Below, one piece after another: positions 18,297-28,064 of a stretch of DNA of 64,000 bases; positions within the stretch are counted from its first letter, which is position 1, and every line of letters begins with the position of its first letter. The notes beneath the pieces are model-generated. The model was given only the letters and a program-made list of their open reading frames with translations, made no database searches and was not told where the DNA came from. A program made the translations under genes and the position numbers. The DNA comes from Aurantimonas sp. HBX-1 (GTDB lineage Bacteria > Pseudomonadota > Alphaproteobacteria > Rhizobiales > Rhizobiaceae): NCBI RefSeq assembly GCF_021391535.1, contig NZ_CP090066.1:2245501-2309500 (forward strand). Reading direction: 5' to 3'.

Positions 18297-19448
18297 ATGC
18301 AAACCATTACCACTACCGCGGCGCTCGCCGAGGCCTGCGCCACCTTCGCCAAAGCCACCTTCGTCACCGTCGACACCGAGTTCATCCGCGAGACCACCTT
18401 CTGGCCGGAGCTCTGCCTCGTCCAGATGGCCTCCGACGACCTCGCCGTGCTGGTCGACCCGCTGGCCGAGGGCATCGACCTCGCGCCGTTCTTCGAGCTG
18501 ATGCGCGACGAGCGCGTGATCAAGGTTTTCCACGCCGCGCGCCAGGACATCGAGATCGTCTACAAGCTCGGCGGCCTCGTCCCGGCACCCCTGTTCGACA
18601 CGCAGGTCGCGGCGATGGTCTGCGGCTTCGGCGATTCGATCGCCTACGACCAGCTGGTGGCGCGCACCAGCGAAGGACGCATCGACAAGACCTCGCGCTT
18701 CACCGACTGGCGCCACCGGCCGCTGAGCCAGGAGCAGCTGACCTACGCCCTCGCCGACGTCACCTATCTGCGCGACGTCTACCGGGCGCTGAAGGCGCAG
18801 CTGGAGGCGGAAGGGCGCAGCGACTGGCTGGCCGAGGAAATGGCGACGCTCGCCGACCCGGCGACCTACGACCTGCACCCCGACGACGCCTGGCGCAGGC
18901 TGAAGCTGCGCGTCCGCAAGCCCATCGAGCTGCAGGTGCTGAAGGAAGTGGCTGCCTGGCGGGAGCGCGAGGCACGCGAAATCGACAAGCCGCGCGGCCG
19001 GATCATCAAGGACGACGCGATCTACGAGATCGCCCAGCAGCAGCCCCGCGACGAGCAGGCCTTGGCCCGGCTGCGGACGATTCCGCGGGGATTCGAGCGC
19101 AGCAATGCCGGCCAGGAGATCCTCGCCGCCGTCGCCCGGGCGCTCGCCGTGCCGAAGTCCGACCTGCCGGCGATCCCCCGCCCGCCGCAACTGCCGGAAG
19201 GCACCGCCGCGGCGGTGGAATTCCTCAAGGTGCTGCTGAAGATCGTCGTCGAGGAGAAGGGCGTCGCCGCCAAGATGATTGCCTCGGGCGACGACCTTGA
19301 AAAGCTCGCCTGGAAGGGCGAAGCCGCCGAGATCCCGGCGATGGACGGCTGGCGTCGCGAGATCTTCGGCGAACGCGCGCTGGAACTGCTGAAGGGTGAG
19401 ACCGGTCTCGTCTACCGCAACCGGCGCGTCGAGGTGGTGGCGCTGTAG
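18297..19448 (+). CDS. rnd: Ribonuclease D
   Basis: 3'-5' exoribonuclease of the DEDDy type that trims tRNA and other small RNA 3' ends. The 383-residue protein shows Exo I (VTVDTEFIRE), Exo II (VFHAARQDIEIV) and Exo III (YALADVTYL) within residues 1-170, then an HRDC domain from about 210. A GGGAAAG ribosome site lies before the ATG. It ends one base from the convergent ppx stop, so the two transcripts must overlap at their 3' ends. Confidence 0.95.
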   Translation: MQTITTTAALAEACATFAKATFVTVDTEFIRETTFWPELCLVQMASDDLAVLVDPLAEGIDLAPFFELMRDERVIKVFHAARQDIEIVYKLGGLVPAPLFDTQVAAMVCGFGDSIAYDQLVARTSEGRIDKTSRFTDWRHRPLSQEQLTYALADVTYLRDVYRALKAQLEAEGRSDWLAEEMATLADPATYDLHPDDAWRRLKLRVRKPIELQVLKEVAAWREREAREIDKPRGRIIKDDAIYEIAQQQPRDEQALARLRTIPRGFERSNAGQEILAAVARALAVPKSDLPAIPRPPQLPEGTAAAVEFLKVLLKIVVEEKGVAAKMIASGDDLEKLAWKGEAAEIPAMDGWRREIFGERALELLKGETGLVYRNRRVEVVAL

Positions 19449-19449
19449 C

Positions 19450-21009
19450 TCAGCGCGCCTCCATCCGCAGCGACTTGCCGATCGTCTTGGCGAATTGCTG
19501 CAGCCGCCCCTCCGGCCGCTCGCCGATCAGCGCCGCCAGCGACCGGGGCACCACCAGCGTGAAGCCGCCGCGCAGATCCTGCGCCCAGCGCAGCTGGTCG
19601 AGGACGCCCGGCATCGAGGCGGTCATCAGATAGGTGACGCGGAACAGCGACGCGAGGATGCGGGCGCGCGCCAGCAGCCGCTCGTCGACGAGGCTCTCGA
19701 GTTCCGGCAGCTGCACCTGCTCGAAACTGCCCTCGTGCCGATAGTAGTTGGTCAAGCCCAGATAGGCCCGGCCACGATGGTCGACCGCCGGGAAGGCCGC
19801 GTGGGCGATGATCGACAGGGCCTGCTTGCCGCGATAGTCCGGATGCGCCCGCCAGCCGATGTCGGCGAGCAGGCACGCCGCCTCGCGCAGCCGCTCCTCC
19901 TCGGGCGATTCGTCGACCCCGAAAGCCTCGAAGGTCCGCCGGCTCCATTCGACGAGTTCCATCGCATGGGCCGGGGAGCGGGAACGCAGGATCGAGAGCT
20001 CGCGGGCCGCCTCGATGAGCGGATCCTTGGCCTTCTCCTCGTCGGGGAGCAGCGAGTGCAGGTAGCCTTCGCGGACGCCGAGCGCCGACAGGACGATCCG
20101 CGACGGCTTGATGAAGCGGATGACGCTCTTCAGCGTGATCGCGCCGTAGGCGAGCAGCGCCCGGCGCGACTTGGAGACCGCGGCGATGCCGGGGATCTTC
20201 TCCGGGTCGCTGCGGACCACCGCGTCGAGGAACCCGTCGAGCTTGCCGGCATCGAGTTCGTAGCCGTGCATGACGTGTAGCGGGTAGCGGGTCTGCTCCA
20301 TGTGCAGCTTGGCGAGGTTGCGCCACGTCCCGCCGACGGCGAAGAACGGGCGGCCCTCGCCGGCGCCGGCCAGTGCGCAGGCGGAGAGATGGCTGTCAGA
20401 GATCGTCTGGGCCCGCACCAGGTCACCGTCGGCGAGGTCGCGCAGGCGCAGGCCGCCGAGCGGCAGCGTCAGGCCGCCCTCGAAGAGACCCTCATGGATG
20501 TCGACGAGTTCGAGGCTGCCGCCGCCAAGATCCCCGGCAATGCCATTCGGCATGTGAAAGCCCGACAGGACGCCTTCGGCGGCATAACGCGCCTCGTCCG
20601 GCCCGGACAGGATGATCACCTTCCGCCCGATCGCGGCTTCGGCGGCGGCGAGGAATTCGGGTCCGTTCTGGGCTTCCCGGGCAGCCGCCGTGGCGATCGG
20701 GTAGAGCTCGGCCACCTGCGCCTGCTCGGCCAGCTGGCGGAAGCGGCGCAGCGCCCCCAGCGCGCTCTCCACCGCCTGCGGATCGAGGCGGTTGCTCTGC
20801 GCCAGCCCCTTGCCGAGGCCGCTCAGCACCTTCTCGTTGAACAGCACGGTCAGCGCCCGGCTGTTGCCTTCGTAGATGACCAGTCGCACCGAGTTCGAAC
20901 CGATGTCGACGACAGCTACCGGAATGCGGCCCTGCAGCCGGCCCTGGACGGGAAGTTCAGTCAAAGCGGGCGTGGTCCGCTCGCTGCCTTGCGATGAGTC
21001 TGGGTGCAT
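19450..21009 (-). CDS. ppx: Exopolyphosphatase (Ppx/GppA family)
   Basis: Removes terminal phosphates from polyphosphate, or 5'-phosphate from pppGpp in some relatives. The actin-like ATPase fold is shown by [15 protein letters not shown] (about residue 32), [12 protein letters not shown] and a C-terminal HD-like helical domain (about 325-519). At 519 residues it is normal. The ATG at 21009 lies 53 bases inside ppk; a TTG at the ppk stop (TTGACTGA) is an alternative, coupled start. Together with ppk it sets polyphosphate levels. Confidence 0.93.
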   Translation of the reverse strand: MHPDSSQGSERTTPALTELPVQGRLQGRIPVAVVDIGSNSVRLVIYEGNSRALTVLFNEKVLSGLGKGLAQSNRLDPQAVESALGALRRFRQLAEQAQVAELYPIATAAAREAQNGPEFLAAAEAAIGRKVIILSGPDEARYAAEGVLSGFHMPNGIAGDLGGGSLELVDIHEGLFEGGLTLPLGGLRLRDLADGDLVRAQTISDSHLSACALAGAGEGRPFFAVGGTWRNLAKLHMEQTRYPLHVMHGYELDAGKLDGFLDAVVRSDPEKIPGIAAVSKSRRALLAYGAITLKSVIRFIKPSRIVLSALGVREGYLHSLLPDEEKAKDPLIEAARELSILRSRSPAHAMELVEWSRRTFEAFGVDESPEEERLREAACLLADIGWRAHPDYRGKQALSIIAHAAFPAVDHRGRAYLGLTNYYRHEGSFEQVQLPELESLVDERLLARARILASLFRVTYLMTASMPGVLDQLRWAQDLRGGFTLVVPRSLAALIGERPEGRLQQFAKTIGKSLRMEAR

Positions 21010-23494
21010 CCGACTTCAGTGCTTTGCCGCGCCCTGACAGGCTCGGATTGGTCATGAAATAGCGCTGGGCGTTGAACGGCTGTTCGCCCGGCGAGGGCAC
21101 GATATGGCGCGACGTGCCGTCCGAGGCGACCGACCAGCTCTGCTGGTTGTCGAGAATGTTGCCGAGCATGATCTGCGACAGGATCTGGCTGTGCACGGTG
21201 GGCGTGGTGATCGGCACGAGGGTCTCCACGCGCCGGTCGAGATTGCGCGGCATCAGGTCCGCCGAGCCGATGTAGACGATCGCTGCCTCCGAGGGCAGGC
21301 CACTGCCGTTGCCGAAGCAGAACACCCGGCTGTGCTCGAGGAACCGGCCGACGATCGACTTGACGCGGATGTTGTCCGACAGGCCAGGAACGCGGGGCCT
21401 GAGGCAGCAGATGCCGCGTACGATCAGGTCGATCTCCACCCCCGCCCGGCTGGCGCGGTAGAGCTCGTCGATGATCGCCGGGTCGACCAGCGAATTCATC
21501 TTCATCCAGATCTGCCCCGGCCGCCCCGCCTTGGCGTGGGCGATCTCGTCGCGGATATGGCCGATGATGCGCTGGCGCAGGTTCAACGGCGAGATGGCCA
21601 GCTTCCTGACCTCGGTGGGTTCGGCATAGCCGGTGATGTAGTTGAAGATCAGCGAGATGTCGTGCGCGATCTCGGGATCGGCGGTGAAATAGGACAGGTC
21701 CGTGTAGATGCGCGCGGTGATCGGATGGTAGTTGCCGGTGCCGATGTGGCAGAAGCTGACCAGCCGCCCCTCCTCCCGGCGCACCACCAGCGACAGCTTG
21801 GCGTGGGTCTTCTTCTCGATGAAGCCGAACACCACCTGCACGCCCGCCCGCTCCAGATCGCGGGCCCAGCGGATGTTGGCCTCCTCGTCGAAGCGCGCCT
21901 TGAGCTCGACCAGCGCGGTCACCGACTTGCCCGCCTCGGCTGCGTCGACCAAAGCCCGGACGATCGGCGAGTCGTTGGAGGTGCGGTAGAGCGTCTGCTT
22001 GATGGCGATGACATTCGGGTCCTGGGCCGCCTGGCGCAGGAACTGCACGACCACGTCGAAGGACTCGTACGGGTGGTGGACGATGATGTCCTTCTCGCGG
22101 ATTGCCGCGAAACAGTCGCCATTGTGCTCGCGGATCCGCTCGGGGAAACGCGGCAGATAGGGCGCGAACTTCAGGTCGTCGCGCGGCGCCTTGCAGAGCT
22201 GCGACACAGAATCCAGCGCCAGCATGCCGTCCATCACCGAGATGCGGTTGTCCGGCACCTCCAGTTCGGCCGCCACGAAATTGCGCAGCGCCTCCGGCAT
22301 CACCGAATCGAACTCGATGCGGATCACCGACCCTCGCCGGCGGCGCTTCAGCGCGCTCTCGAACAGCCGCACCAGGTCCTCGGCCTCCTCCTCGATCTCG
22401 ATGTCGGAGTCGCGGATGATGCGGAACGTGCCGGCGCCGCGCACCCGGTAGCCGGGGAACAGCTTGGCGATGAACAGCGCGACGACGCTTTCCAGCGGCA
22501 CGAAGCGCATGACGCCGGAGTCGGTCAGCGGCATCTCGATGAAGCGCTGCAGCGCCACGGGCAGGCGCAGCAGGGCGTTCATGCGCTGCGAATCGCGCTC
22601 GCGCATCAGCGTCAGGGCGATCGAGAAGCCGAGATTGGGGATGAACGGAAAGGGATGCGCCGGGTCGATGGACAGCGGCGTCAGCACCGGGAAGATCGTC
22701 TCCTCGAAATGCCGCTCGAGCCAGGCGCGGTCGGCGCCCTTCAGCTCGCCGGCGCCGACGATGTGGATGCGTTCCTGGCGCAACGCCTTGACGAGGTCGG
22801 CGAGCGAGGCCTGCTGCTCCTCCTGCAGCTCGACGACGTCCGTCAGGATCCGTTCGAGCTGTTCCTGCGGGGTCAGCCCGTCGATGCTGCGGACGGCGAT
22901 CTTCTCGCGCACCTGGCCGGCCAGGCCTGCGACGCGCACCATGAAGAACTCGTCGAGATTGTCGGCCGAGATCGACAGGAAGCGGACCCGTTCCAGCAGC
23001 GGATGCGCGGTGTTCTGCGCTTCCTCGAGGACGCGTCGGTTGAACTGCAGCCAAGAGATCTCGCGATTGATGAAGCGATCGGCGGGCAGCGGCTCCTCGA
23101 CCGGCTCGGACGCCGGCGGAGCCGGTTCGGGCGGTGCCGGCGGCGTCTCCAGGATGAGCGCGGCTTCCGGCGAATCCGTCGCGTCGCCCGCCGGAAGCGG
23201 CCCGGCCGCCGGCGCTGCACTCTCCTCCGGCGCGGCGTCCGGGGACGCAGGGGCTACGGGCTTGCGCCGGCTGGTCGCGGGTTTTCGCGCGCTCCTGCCA
23301 GCCCTCGCCGTCGCCGGCGTTCCCGCGATGTCCGGGACTTTCCCGTTGCGCGCGGCGTCGCCGGCGGCGCCCGGCTCGGCGCCCGCCGGTTCAGCCGGTG
23401 CGGCCTTCGGCTTGACGGCCGCAAGCCGGCGCGTGCGGGTGACCGGCTTCCGGGTGCTCGTGCGCGTCTGCGGCTTCGGTGAGGTCGTGTCCAT
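20957..23494 (-). CDS. ppk: Polyphosphate kinase 1
   Basis: Polymerises ATP gamma-phosphate into polyphosphate reversibly. The PPK1 core starts at about residue 138 with [19 protein letters not shown] and contains [10 protein letters not shown], the block holding the autophosphorylated histidine. The first roughly 135 residues are an Ala/Pro-rich, Lys/Arg-studded extension predicted to be disordered and unlike the normal PPK1 start. I prefer the ATG at 23494 because GGAGG is eight bases before it; the ATG at 23500 is too close to that site. The ribosome site lies inside the end of hdaA. Confidence 0.95.
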   Translation of the reverse strand: MDTTSPKPQTRTSTRKPVTRTRRLAAVKPKAAPAEPAGAEPGAAGDAARNGKVPDIAGTPATARAGRSARKPATSRRKPVAPASPDAAPEESAAPAAGPLPAGDATDSPEAALILETPPAPPEPAPPASEPVEEPLPADRFINREISWLQFNRRVLEEAQNTAHPLLERVRFLSISADNLDEFFMVRVAGLAGQVREKIAVRSIDGLTPQEQLERILTDVVELQEEQQASLADLVKALRQERIHIVGAGELKGADRAWLERHFEETIFPVLTPLSIDPAHPFPFIPNLGFSIALTLMRERDSQRMNALLRLPVALQRFIEMPLTDSGVMRFVPLESVVALFIAKLFPGYRVRGAGTFRIIRDSDIEIEEEAEDLVRLFESALKRRRRGSVIRIEFDSVMPEALRNFVAAELEVPDNRISVMDGMLALDSVSQLCKAPRDDLKFAPYLPRFPERIREHNGDCFAAIREKDIIVHHPYESFDVVVQFLRQAAQDPNVIAIKQTLYRTSNDSPIVRALVDAAEAGKSVTALVELKARFDEEANIRWARDLERAGVQVVFGFIEKKTHAKLSLVVRREEGRLVSFCHIGTGNYHPITARIYTDLSYFTADPEIAHDISLIFNYITGYAEPTEVRKLAISPLNLRQRIIGHIRDEIAHAKAGRPGQIWMKMNSLVDPAIIDELYRASRAGVEIDLIVRGICCLRPRVPGLSDNIRVKSIVGRFLEHSRVFCFGNGSGLPSEAAIVYIGSADLMPRNLDRRVETLVPITTPTVHSQILSQIMLGNILDNQQSWSVASDGTSRHIVPSPGEQPFNAQRYFMTNPSLSGRGKALKSDAPRLIARQRADHARFD

Positions 23495-23496
23495 GG

Positions 23497-24210
23497 TCAT
23501 TCCTCCGTGGCGGCCGGATAGGGGTCGGACACGACCGTTTGATGACGCACGGCTTCCGCCTCCCGGTCAAGCACCCGCTTGAGCAGGCGGCGGGTGACGC
23601 GCTCCTTGGAGGCGAGGGCCTCGCGGTCCGCCTCCGCAACCAGCCGCCGCGCCGCGTCGAGCGATCGCTCCATGCGCTCGCCGAGAAAGCGCAGGGCCTT
23701 CGCATCGATATCGATCTGGCGATCGGCGAACAGCTTCACGAGGACTCCGGCGAGGAGTTCGTCGTCGGGGGCGCCGAGTTCGGCGACGGTCGCGGCGGCG
23801 AGCCGGGATCGCAGGTCGGCCAGCGCGAAGGGCAGATCGCGCGGCGCCCGTCGCGACGTCGCCAGCAGCGTCCCGCCGCCGAGGCGCGCGGCGTTGACCA
23901 CCGCGAAGAGTTCGTCCTCGCCCAGGTCGCAGCGGTCGATATCGTCGAGCACGGCGCGGAAATCCTGCTGCTCGAGCAGCGCCGGCAATTCGCCGCGCCG
24001 CACTGGCACCGCACCCGTCCGCTCCGCCCAGGCCGCGGCGAGATGGGTCTTGCCGGAGCCCGGCGGGCCGACGATCGCCAGCACCGAATGCCGCCAGGCC
24101 GGCCAGGAATCGATCGCCTCCACCGCCAGCCGGTTCGAGCCGGACAGGACGATGTCGTCGCGGGAATGCGAGGCCTGGTGGGGCAGTTCGAGCGGGATCT
24201 GGGCAGGCAA
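23497..24210 (-). CDS. hdaA: DnaA regulatory inactivator HdaA
   Basis: AAA+ protein related to DnaA domain III but without the DNA-binding domain; with the DNA-loaded sliding clamp it triggers hydrolysis of DnaA-bound ATP to prevent re-initiation. The 237 residues show the N-terminal clamp-binding stretch QIPLEL, Walker [10 protein letters not shown] (about 48-56), a Walker-B-like VLDDIDR and the sensor region after LLATSR. It lies directly upstream of ppk and downstream of the AI-2E transporter gene, the common alphaproteobacterial order opposite purM-purN. Confidence 0.9.
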   Translation of the reverse strand: MPAQIPLELPHQASHSRDDIVLSGSNRLAVEAIDSWPAWRHSVLAIVGPPGSGKTHLAAAWAERTGAVPVRRGELPALLEQQDFRAVLDDIDRCDLGEDELFAVVNAARLGGGTLLATSRRAPRDLPFALADLRSRLAAATVAELGAPDDELLAGVLVKLFADRQIDIDAKALRFLGERMERSLDAARRLVAEADREALASKERVTRRLLKRVLDREAEAVRHQTVVSDPYPAATEE

Positions 24211-24221
24211 TGCGCGCTACC

Positions 24222-25379
24222 TCAGGCGCCGGGTTCCGGATCGACACCGGACCGGATGACGTGCGGCGGCGTGCGGGCCTCGAGCCGCGCCGGATCCACC
24301 AGCGGGCTGCGGCCGAAGAACATCTCGCTGTGCAGATACTGCCCAAGCGCGAAACGCACCAGCACGCCGACGGCGGCGGCCGCCGGGACCGCGATCAGCA
24401 GGCCGACGAAGCCGAACAGCGTGCCGAAGGCGAACAGCGCGAACATCAGCCAGACCGGGTGCAGGCCGACCGAGGCGCCGACCAGTTTCGGCTGCAGGAT
24501 GTTGCCCTCGAAGAACTGGCCGATGAAGAAGATCGCAGCGACGGCAACCACCCACGGCCAGTCGGGCCAAAATTGCACCAGCGCCACGCCGATCGACAGG
24601 ATCAGGCCGATCGCCGAGCCGACATAGGGAACGAAGGAGATCATCCCGGTGAACAGCCCGATCAGCAGGCCGAAATTGAGGCCCACAAGGGTCAGGCTGA
24701 CGCCGTAGAACGTCCCGAGGATCAGGCAGACGCTGCCCTGCCCGCGCACGAAGCCGGCCACCGAGGCGTCGATGTCGCGCGCCAGCCGGCGCACCGTGGC
24801 GACGTGCTGGCGGGGAATCCAGCTGTCCACCTTGTCGACCATGCGGTCCCAATCGAGCAGCATGTAGAAGGCGACCACCGGCGTCACCACGAACAGCGAC
24901 ACGAAGTTGACGACCGCCAGCGAGGACGACCACAGCGAGCCGAGGAACGAGGTGACGATGCCGGTGCCCTGGCTGGCGAACTGCGCGAGGTCCTGCTTGA
25001 GATCGAGCTCGTCGCCCGTGAACAGGAAGGCGAGCGGCCCGGCCCGGGCGGAGACGGCCAGCGCCTGCAGGCTGTCCAGATACTCCGGCAGACGCTCCGA
25101 GAAGCTGACGATCTGGCCGCCCACCACCGGCACCACGATCAGCACGGCGGCTGCCAGGAAGACGATGAACAGGACGAGGATGAACACGGTCGCGGCAAGA
25201 CGCGACAGGCCGCGGCGCTGGAACCAGTCGGCGACCGGATCGAGGAAATACGCCATCGCCATGCCGAGCACGAAGGGCAGCAGGATGCCCGAAAACACCC
25301 ACAGCATCACGACGCAAAGCAGGGCCGCCAGGCTCCAGAACAGCACCTGGCGTCGGATCAGCGCGCTTTGGTCGGTCAT
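24222..25379 (-). CDS. AI-2E family (PerM-like) membrane transporter
   Basis: A 385-residue integral membrane protein with seven or eight hydrophobic helices. The family pattern includes FLDPVADWFQRRGLSRLAAT after the second helix, PRQHVATVRRLARDIDASVAGFVRGQ in the middle and the C-terminal GLLIAVPAAAAVGVLVRF. Family members export AI-2 or ions; the substrate here is unknown. The ATG at 25379 overlaps the stop of the preceding phosphatidyltransferase gene (ATGA), which fixes the start; an upstream in-frame extension to 25436 is not supported. It ends 11 bases before hdaA. Confidence 0.88.
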   Translation of the reverse strand: MTDQSALIRRQVLFWSLAALLCVVMLWVFSGILLPFVLGMAMAYFLDPVADWFQRRGLSRLAATVFILVLFIVFLAAAVLIVVPVVGGQIVSFSERLPEYLDSLQALAVSARAGPLAFLFTGDELDLKQDLAQFASQGTGIVTSFLGSLWSSSLAVVNFVSLFVVTPVVAFYMLLDWDRMVDKVDSWIPRQHVATVRRLARDIDASVAGFVRGQGSVCLILGTFYGVSLTLVGLNFGLLIGLFTGMISFVPYVGSAIGLILSIGVALVQFWPDWPWVVAVAAIFFIGQFFEGNILQPKLVGASVGLHPVWLMFALFAFGTLFGFVGLLIAVPAAAAVGVLVRFALGQYLHSEMFFGRSPLVDPARLEARTPPHVIRSGVDPEPGA

Positions 25380-25942
25380 CGCGATTCGTCTTCCCGGTGC
25401 ATCGGCGGTTCGCCGGAAGCCATATGCCGAAGCCACTCGACGAGATAGGCAGCGGCCGACAGGCCGGTCAAGAGCGCCGTCACGGCGATCAGGACGTCCA
25501 CCAGGACCGCGAGGGGAAGGCCCAGAACCGGCTCGGCGAGCGCGAAACCGGCGAGCAGTAGCTGCGCCAGCGTCGTCAGCTTCGACACCAGCAGCGGCCG
25601 GACGGTGATCGGCCGGCCCATCATGAAGGACAGGACGACCGCCGCCATGATCAGGAGATCGCGGCTGACCACCGCGATGGCCAGCCAGGTCGGCAGGTCC
25701 CCGAGCAGGGCAAGGCCGACGAAGATGGTGATCAGCAGCGCCTTGTCGGCGATCGGGTCGAGATAGGCGCCGAGTGCGGAGCGCTGGTTGAAGCGGCGGG
25801 CGATCGCCCCGTCGACCGCGTCCGAAATGCCGGCCACGATGAAGATCAGGAAGGCAAGGCCGGCACGCCCGTCGATCAACGCCCAGACCAGTACCGGGAC
25901 GGCCAGCAGCCGGGCGATCGAGATGAGGTTCGGGACGGTCAT
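25376..25942 (-). CDS. CDP-alcohol phosphatidyltransferase family protein
   Basis: A 188-residue membrane enzyme with the signature D-x2-DG-x2-AR-x8-G-x3-D-x3-D, seen as [27 protein letters not shown], at about residues 39-65, and five or six hydrophobic helices. It resembles PgsA or cardiolipin synthase C-type enzymes, using a CDP-lipid donor. A second, more canonical PgsA is at 41276, so this paralogue may make cardiolipin or another head group. The start at 25942 ([12 protein letters not shown]) is the one that opens at the first helix. It overlaps the AI-2E gene by four bases. Confidence 0.87.
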   Translation of the reverse strand: MTVPNLISIARLLAVPVLVWALIDGRAGLAFLIFIVAGISDAVDGAIARRFNQRSALGAYLDPIADKALLITIFVGLALLGDLPTWLAIAVVSRDLLIMAAVVLSFMMGRPITVRPLLVSKLTTLAQLLLAGFALAEPVLGLPLAVLVDVLIAVTALLTGLSAAAYLVEWLRHMASGEPPMHREDESR

Positions 25943-26073
25943 CGGGCGATCCCCAACTGCCCCGTCGTCCCGTTCGCGGCCTGCCCGACGCCTGTGCCGA
26001 TCCCGCTTGCCATGCCCCGGGTCTTGCTCGCGGCCGGCGATCATGTCAACTCGGCGCGAACAGAGGCGGGACC

Positions 26074-27141
26074 ATGGCCGACAACACCAATGCTCTGACC
26101 TATCGCGACGCCGGGGTCGACATCGACGCCGGCAACGAGCTCGTCCAACGCATCAAGCCGCATGTGCGGGCCACCGCGCGGCGCGGCGCGGACGGCGAGA
26201 TCGGCGGCTTCGGCGGGCTGTTCGACCTCAAGGCGGCCGGCTTCACCGATCCGCTGCTGGTCGCCGCCAATGACGGCGTCGGCACCAAGCTGCGGGTGGC
26301 GATCGAGACCGGCATCCACGACACGATCGGCATCGACCTCGTGGCGATGTGCGTCAACGACCTCGTCGTGCAGGGCGCCGAGCCGCTGTTCTTCCTCGAC
26401 TACTACGCCACCGGCAAGCTCGACCCGGCGGAGGGCGAGGCCATCGTCCGCGGCATCGCCGAGGGCTGCCGGCAGGCCGGCTGCGCGCTGATCGGCGGCG
26501 AGACGGCGGAGATGCCGGGGCTCTACGCCGACAGGGACTACGACCTCGCCGGCTTCGCGGTGGGCGCGGTGGAGCGCGACCGGCTGCTGCCGGCCGGCGG
26601 CATCGCCGCCGGCGACATGATCCTCGGGCTCGCCTCCTCCGGCGTCCATTCCAACGGCTATTCGCTGGTGCGGCGCATCGTCGAATTGTCCGGCGTCGGC
26701 TATGGCGACCCGGCGCCCTTCGACACCGGACGCAGCCTCGGCGCGGCGCTGATCGAGCCGACGCGGATCTACGTCAAGCCGCTGCTGTCGGTCTTCGCCG
26801 AGACCGCCGGCATCAAGGCGCTGGCGCACATCACCGGCGGCGGCTTCGTCGAGAACATTCCGCGCGTCCTGCCGGACACGCTGCGCGCCGACATCGACCT
26901 CTTCGCCGTGCCGGTACCGCCGGTCTTCGGCTGGCTGTCGCGGACCGGAGGGGTCGCGGAAGCCGAGATGCTGCGCACCTTCAACTGCGGCATTGGCATG
27001 ATCGTGGTGGTCTCGGAGGCCGACGCGGCGACGGTCGGCGCCTTGCTGCAGGCGGCCGGCGAAACGGTGGTGCCGCTCGGGCGCGTGCTGGAGCGCAAGG
27101 GCGAGGCCGTCACCTTCAACGGCAGGCTGGCGCTGGCATGA
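26074..27141 (+). CDS. purM: Phosphoribosylformylglycinamidine cyclo-ligase (AIR synthetase)
   Basis: Fifth step of purine synthesis: ATP-dependent closure of FGAM to aminoimidazole ribonucleotide. The 355-residue protein shows [15 protein letters not shown] at the start, the ATP-binding [11 protein letters not shown] block, [21 protein letters not shown] and [11 protein letters not shown]. An AGGCGGG site precedes the ATG. It is divergent from the hdaA-ppk-ppx run across 131 bases and overlaps purN by four bases (ATGA). Confidence 0.97.
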   Translation: MADNTNALTYRDAGVDIDAGNELVQRIKPHVRATARRGADGEIGGFGGLFDLKAAGFTDPLLVAANDGVGTKLRVAIETGIHDTIGIDLVAMCVNDLVVQGAEPLFFLDYYATGKLDPAEGEAIVRGIAEGCRQAGCALIGGETAEMPGLYADRDYDLAGFAVGAVERDRLLPAGGIAAGDMILGLASSGVHSNGYSLVRRIVELSGVGYGDPAPFDTGRSLGAALIEPTRIYVKPLLSVFAETAGIKALAHITGGGFVENIPRVLPDTLRADIDLFAVPVPPVFGWLSRTGGVAEAEMLRTFNCGIGMIVVVSEADAATVGALLQAAGETVVPLGRVLERKGEAVTFNGRLALA

Positions 27142-27836
27142 GCAGCGTCCGCCGCAAGCGCGTCGTCGTCCTGATATCGGGGCGCGGCTCGAACATGAAC
27201 GCGCTGATTGCGGCCTCGATGGACCCCGCCTATCCCGGCCAGATCGTCGGGGTGATCGCCAACAAGCCGGATGCCCCCGGCCTCGAGACGGCGCGGCGGC
27301 ACGGCATCGCGACCATCGGCGTCGACCAGAAGGCCTACGAGAACCGCGACGCGCACGAGGCGGCGGTGCTCGCCGCGCTGGCCGATCTCGATCCGGACGT
27401 CGTCTGCCTTGCCGGCTACATGCGTCTCCTGTCGGCAGCCTTCGTGCAGCGCTATGCCGGACGACTGATCAACATCCACCCGTCGCTGCTGCCGCTGTTT
27501 CCCGGCCTCGAGACGCACGAGCGGGCGCTGGCCGCCGGCATGCGGATCCATGGCTGCACCGTGCACTTCGTCACCGAGCGCATGGACGAAGGGCCGATCA
27601 TCGCCCAGGCGGCGATCGCCGTGGAAGCCGGCGACACGGCCGCCAGCCTGTCCGAACGGCTGCTGCGCGCCGAGCACCGGCTCTACCCGCATGCCCTGAG
27701 ACTGGTCCTCGACGGCACGGTGCGCATGACCAACGGCCGCGCCGTGACGGAGCGCCGGCGACCGGAGCCGGACGAAGGAGATGGTCCGGCGGAGAGCCCG
27801 CTGATGCTGGTCTCGCCGGACGCCCGTCGGGGCTAG
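27138..27836 (+). CDS. purN: Phosphoribosylglycinamide formyltransferase
   Basis: Third step of purine synthesis: moves a formyl group from 10-formyl-tetrahydrofolate to GAR. The 232-residue protein has the substrate loop [11 protein letters not shown], the catalytic Asn-His region [12 protein letters not shown] and [18 protein letters not shown] with the catalytic Asp. The C-terminal 25 residues (rich in Glu, Pro and Arg) extend past the usual fold. Start fixed by the ATGA overlap with purM. Its one-carbon donor ultimately comes from GlyA at the other end of the region. Confidence 0.96.
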   Translation: MSSVRRKRVVVLISGRGSNMNALIAASMDPAYPGQIVGVIANKPDAPGLETARRHGIATIGVDQKAYENRDAHEAAVLAALADLDPDVVCLAGYMRLLSAAFVQRYAGRLINIHPSLLPLFPGLETHERALAAGMRIHGCTVHFVTERMDEGPIIAQAAIAVEAGDTAASLSERLLRAEHRLYPHALRLVLDGTVRMTNGRAVTERRRPEPDEGDGPAESPLMLVSPDARRG

Positions 27837-28064
27837 GACGGACGGCTTCGGCCAGCAGGCCGGCGAACCGTACACCGCAAGATTTTACGCAAAGGCAAGC
27901 TGGCGACGGACCCTTCCGTCTGCGATAGTTCGGGCATCGGTCTGCCAGCCGCGGGCAGGCCGAGCGGACTGCCTCCCTGCGTCGAGTGCCGAGCCTTCGG
28001 GACCACGACGAGGCGCTGCTCCGCCGGCGCCAGGGGGCGCCGGGACAGGCGGCCCGGAGCGGCG

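Noticed and set aside
21104..23482. 792-codon open frame on the plus strand across ppk
   Set aside because: Antisense shadow; ppk identity is certain and the translation shows no motif.
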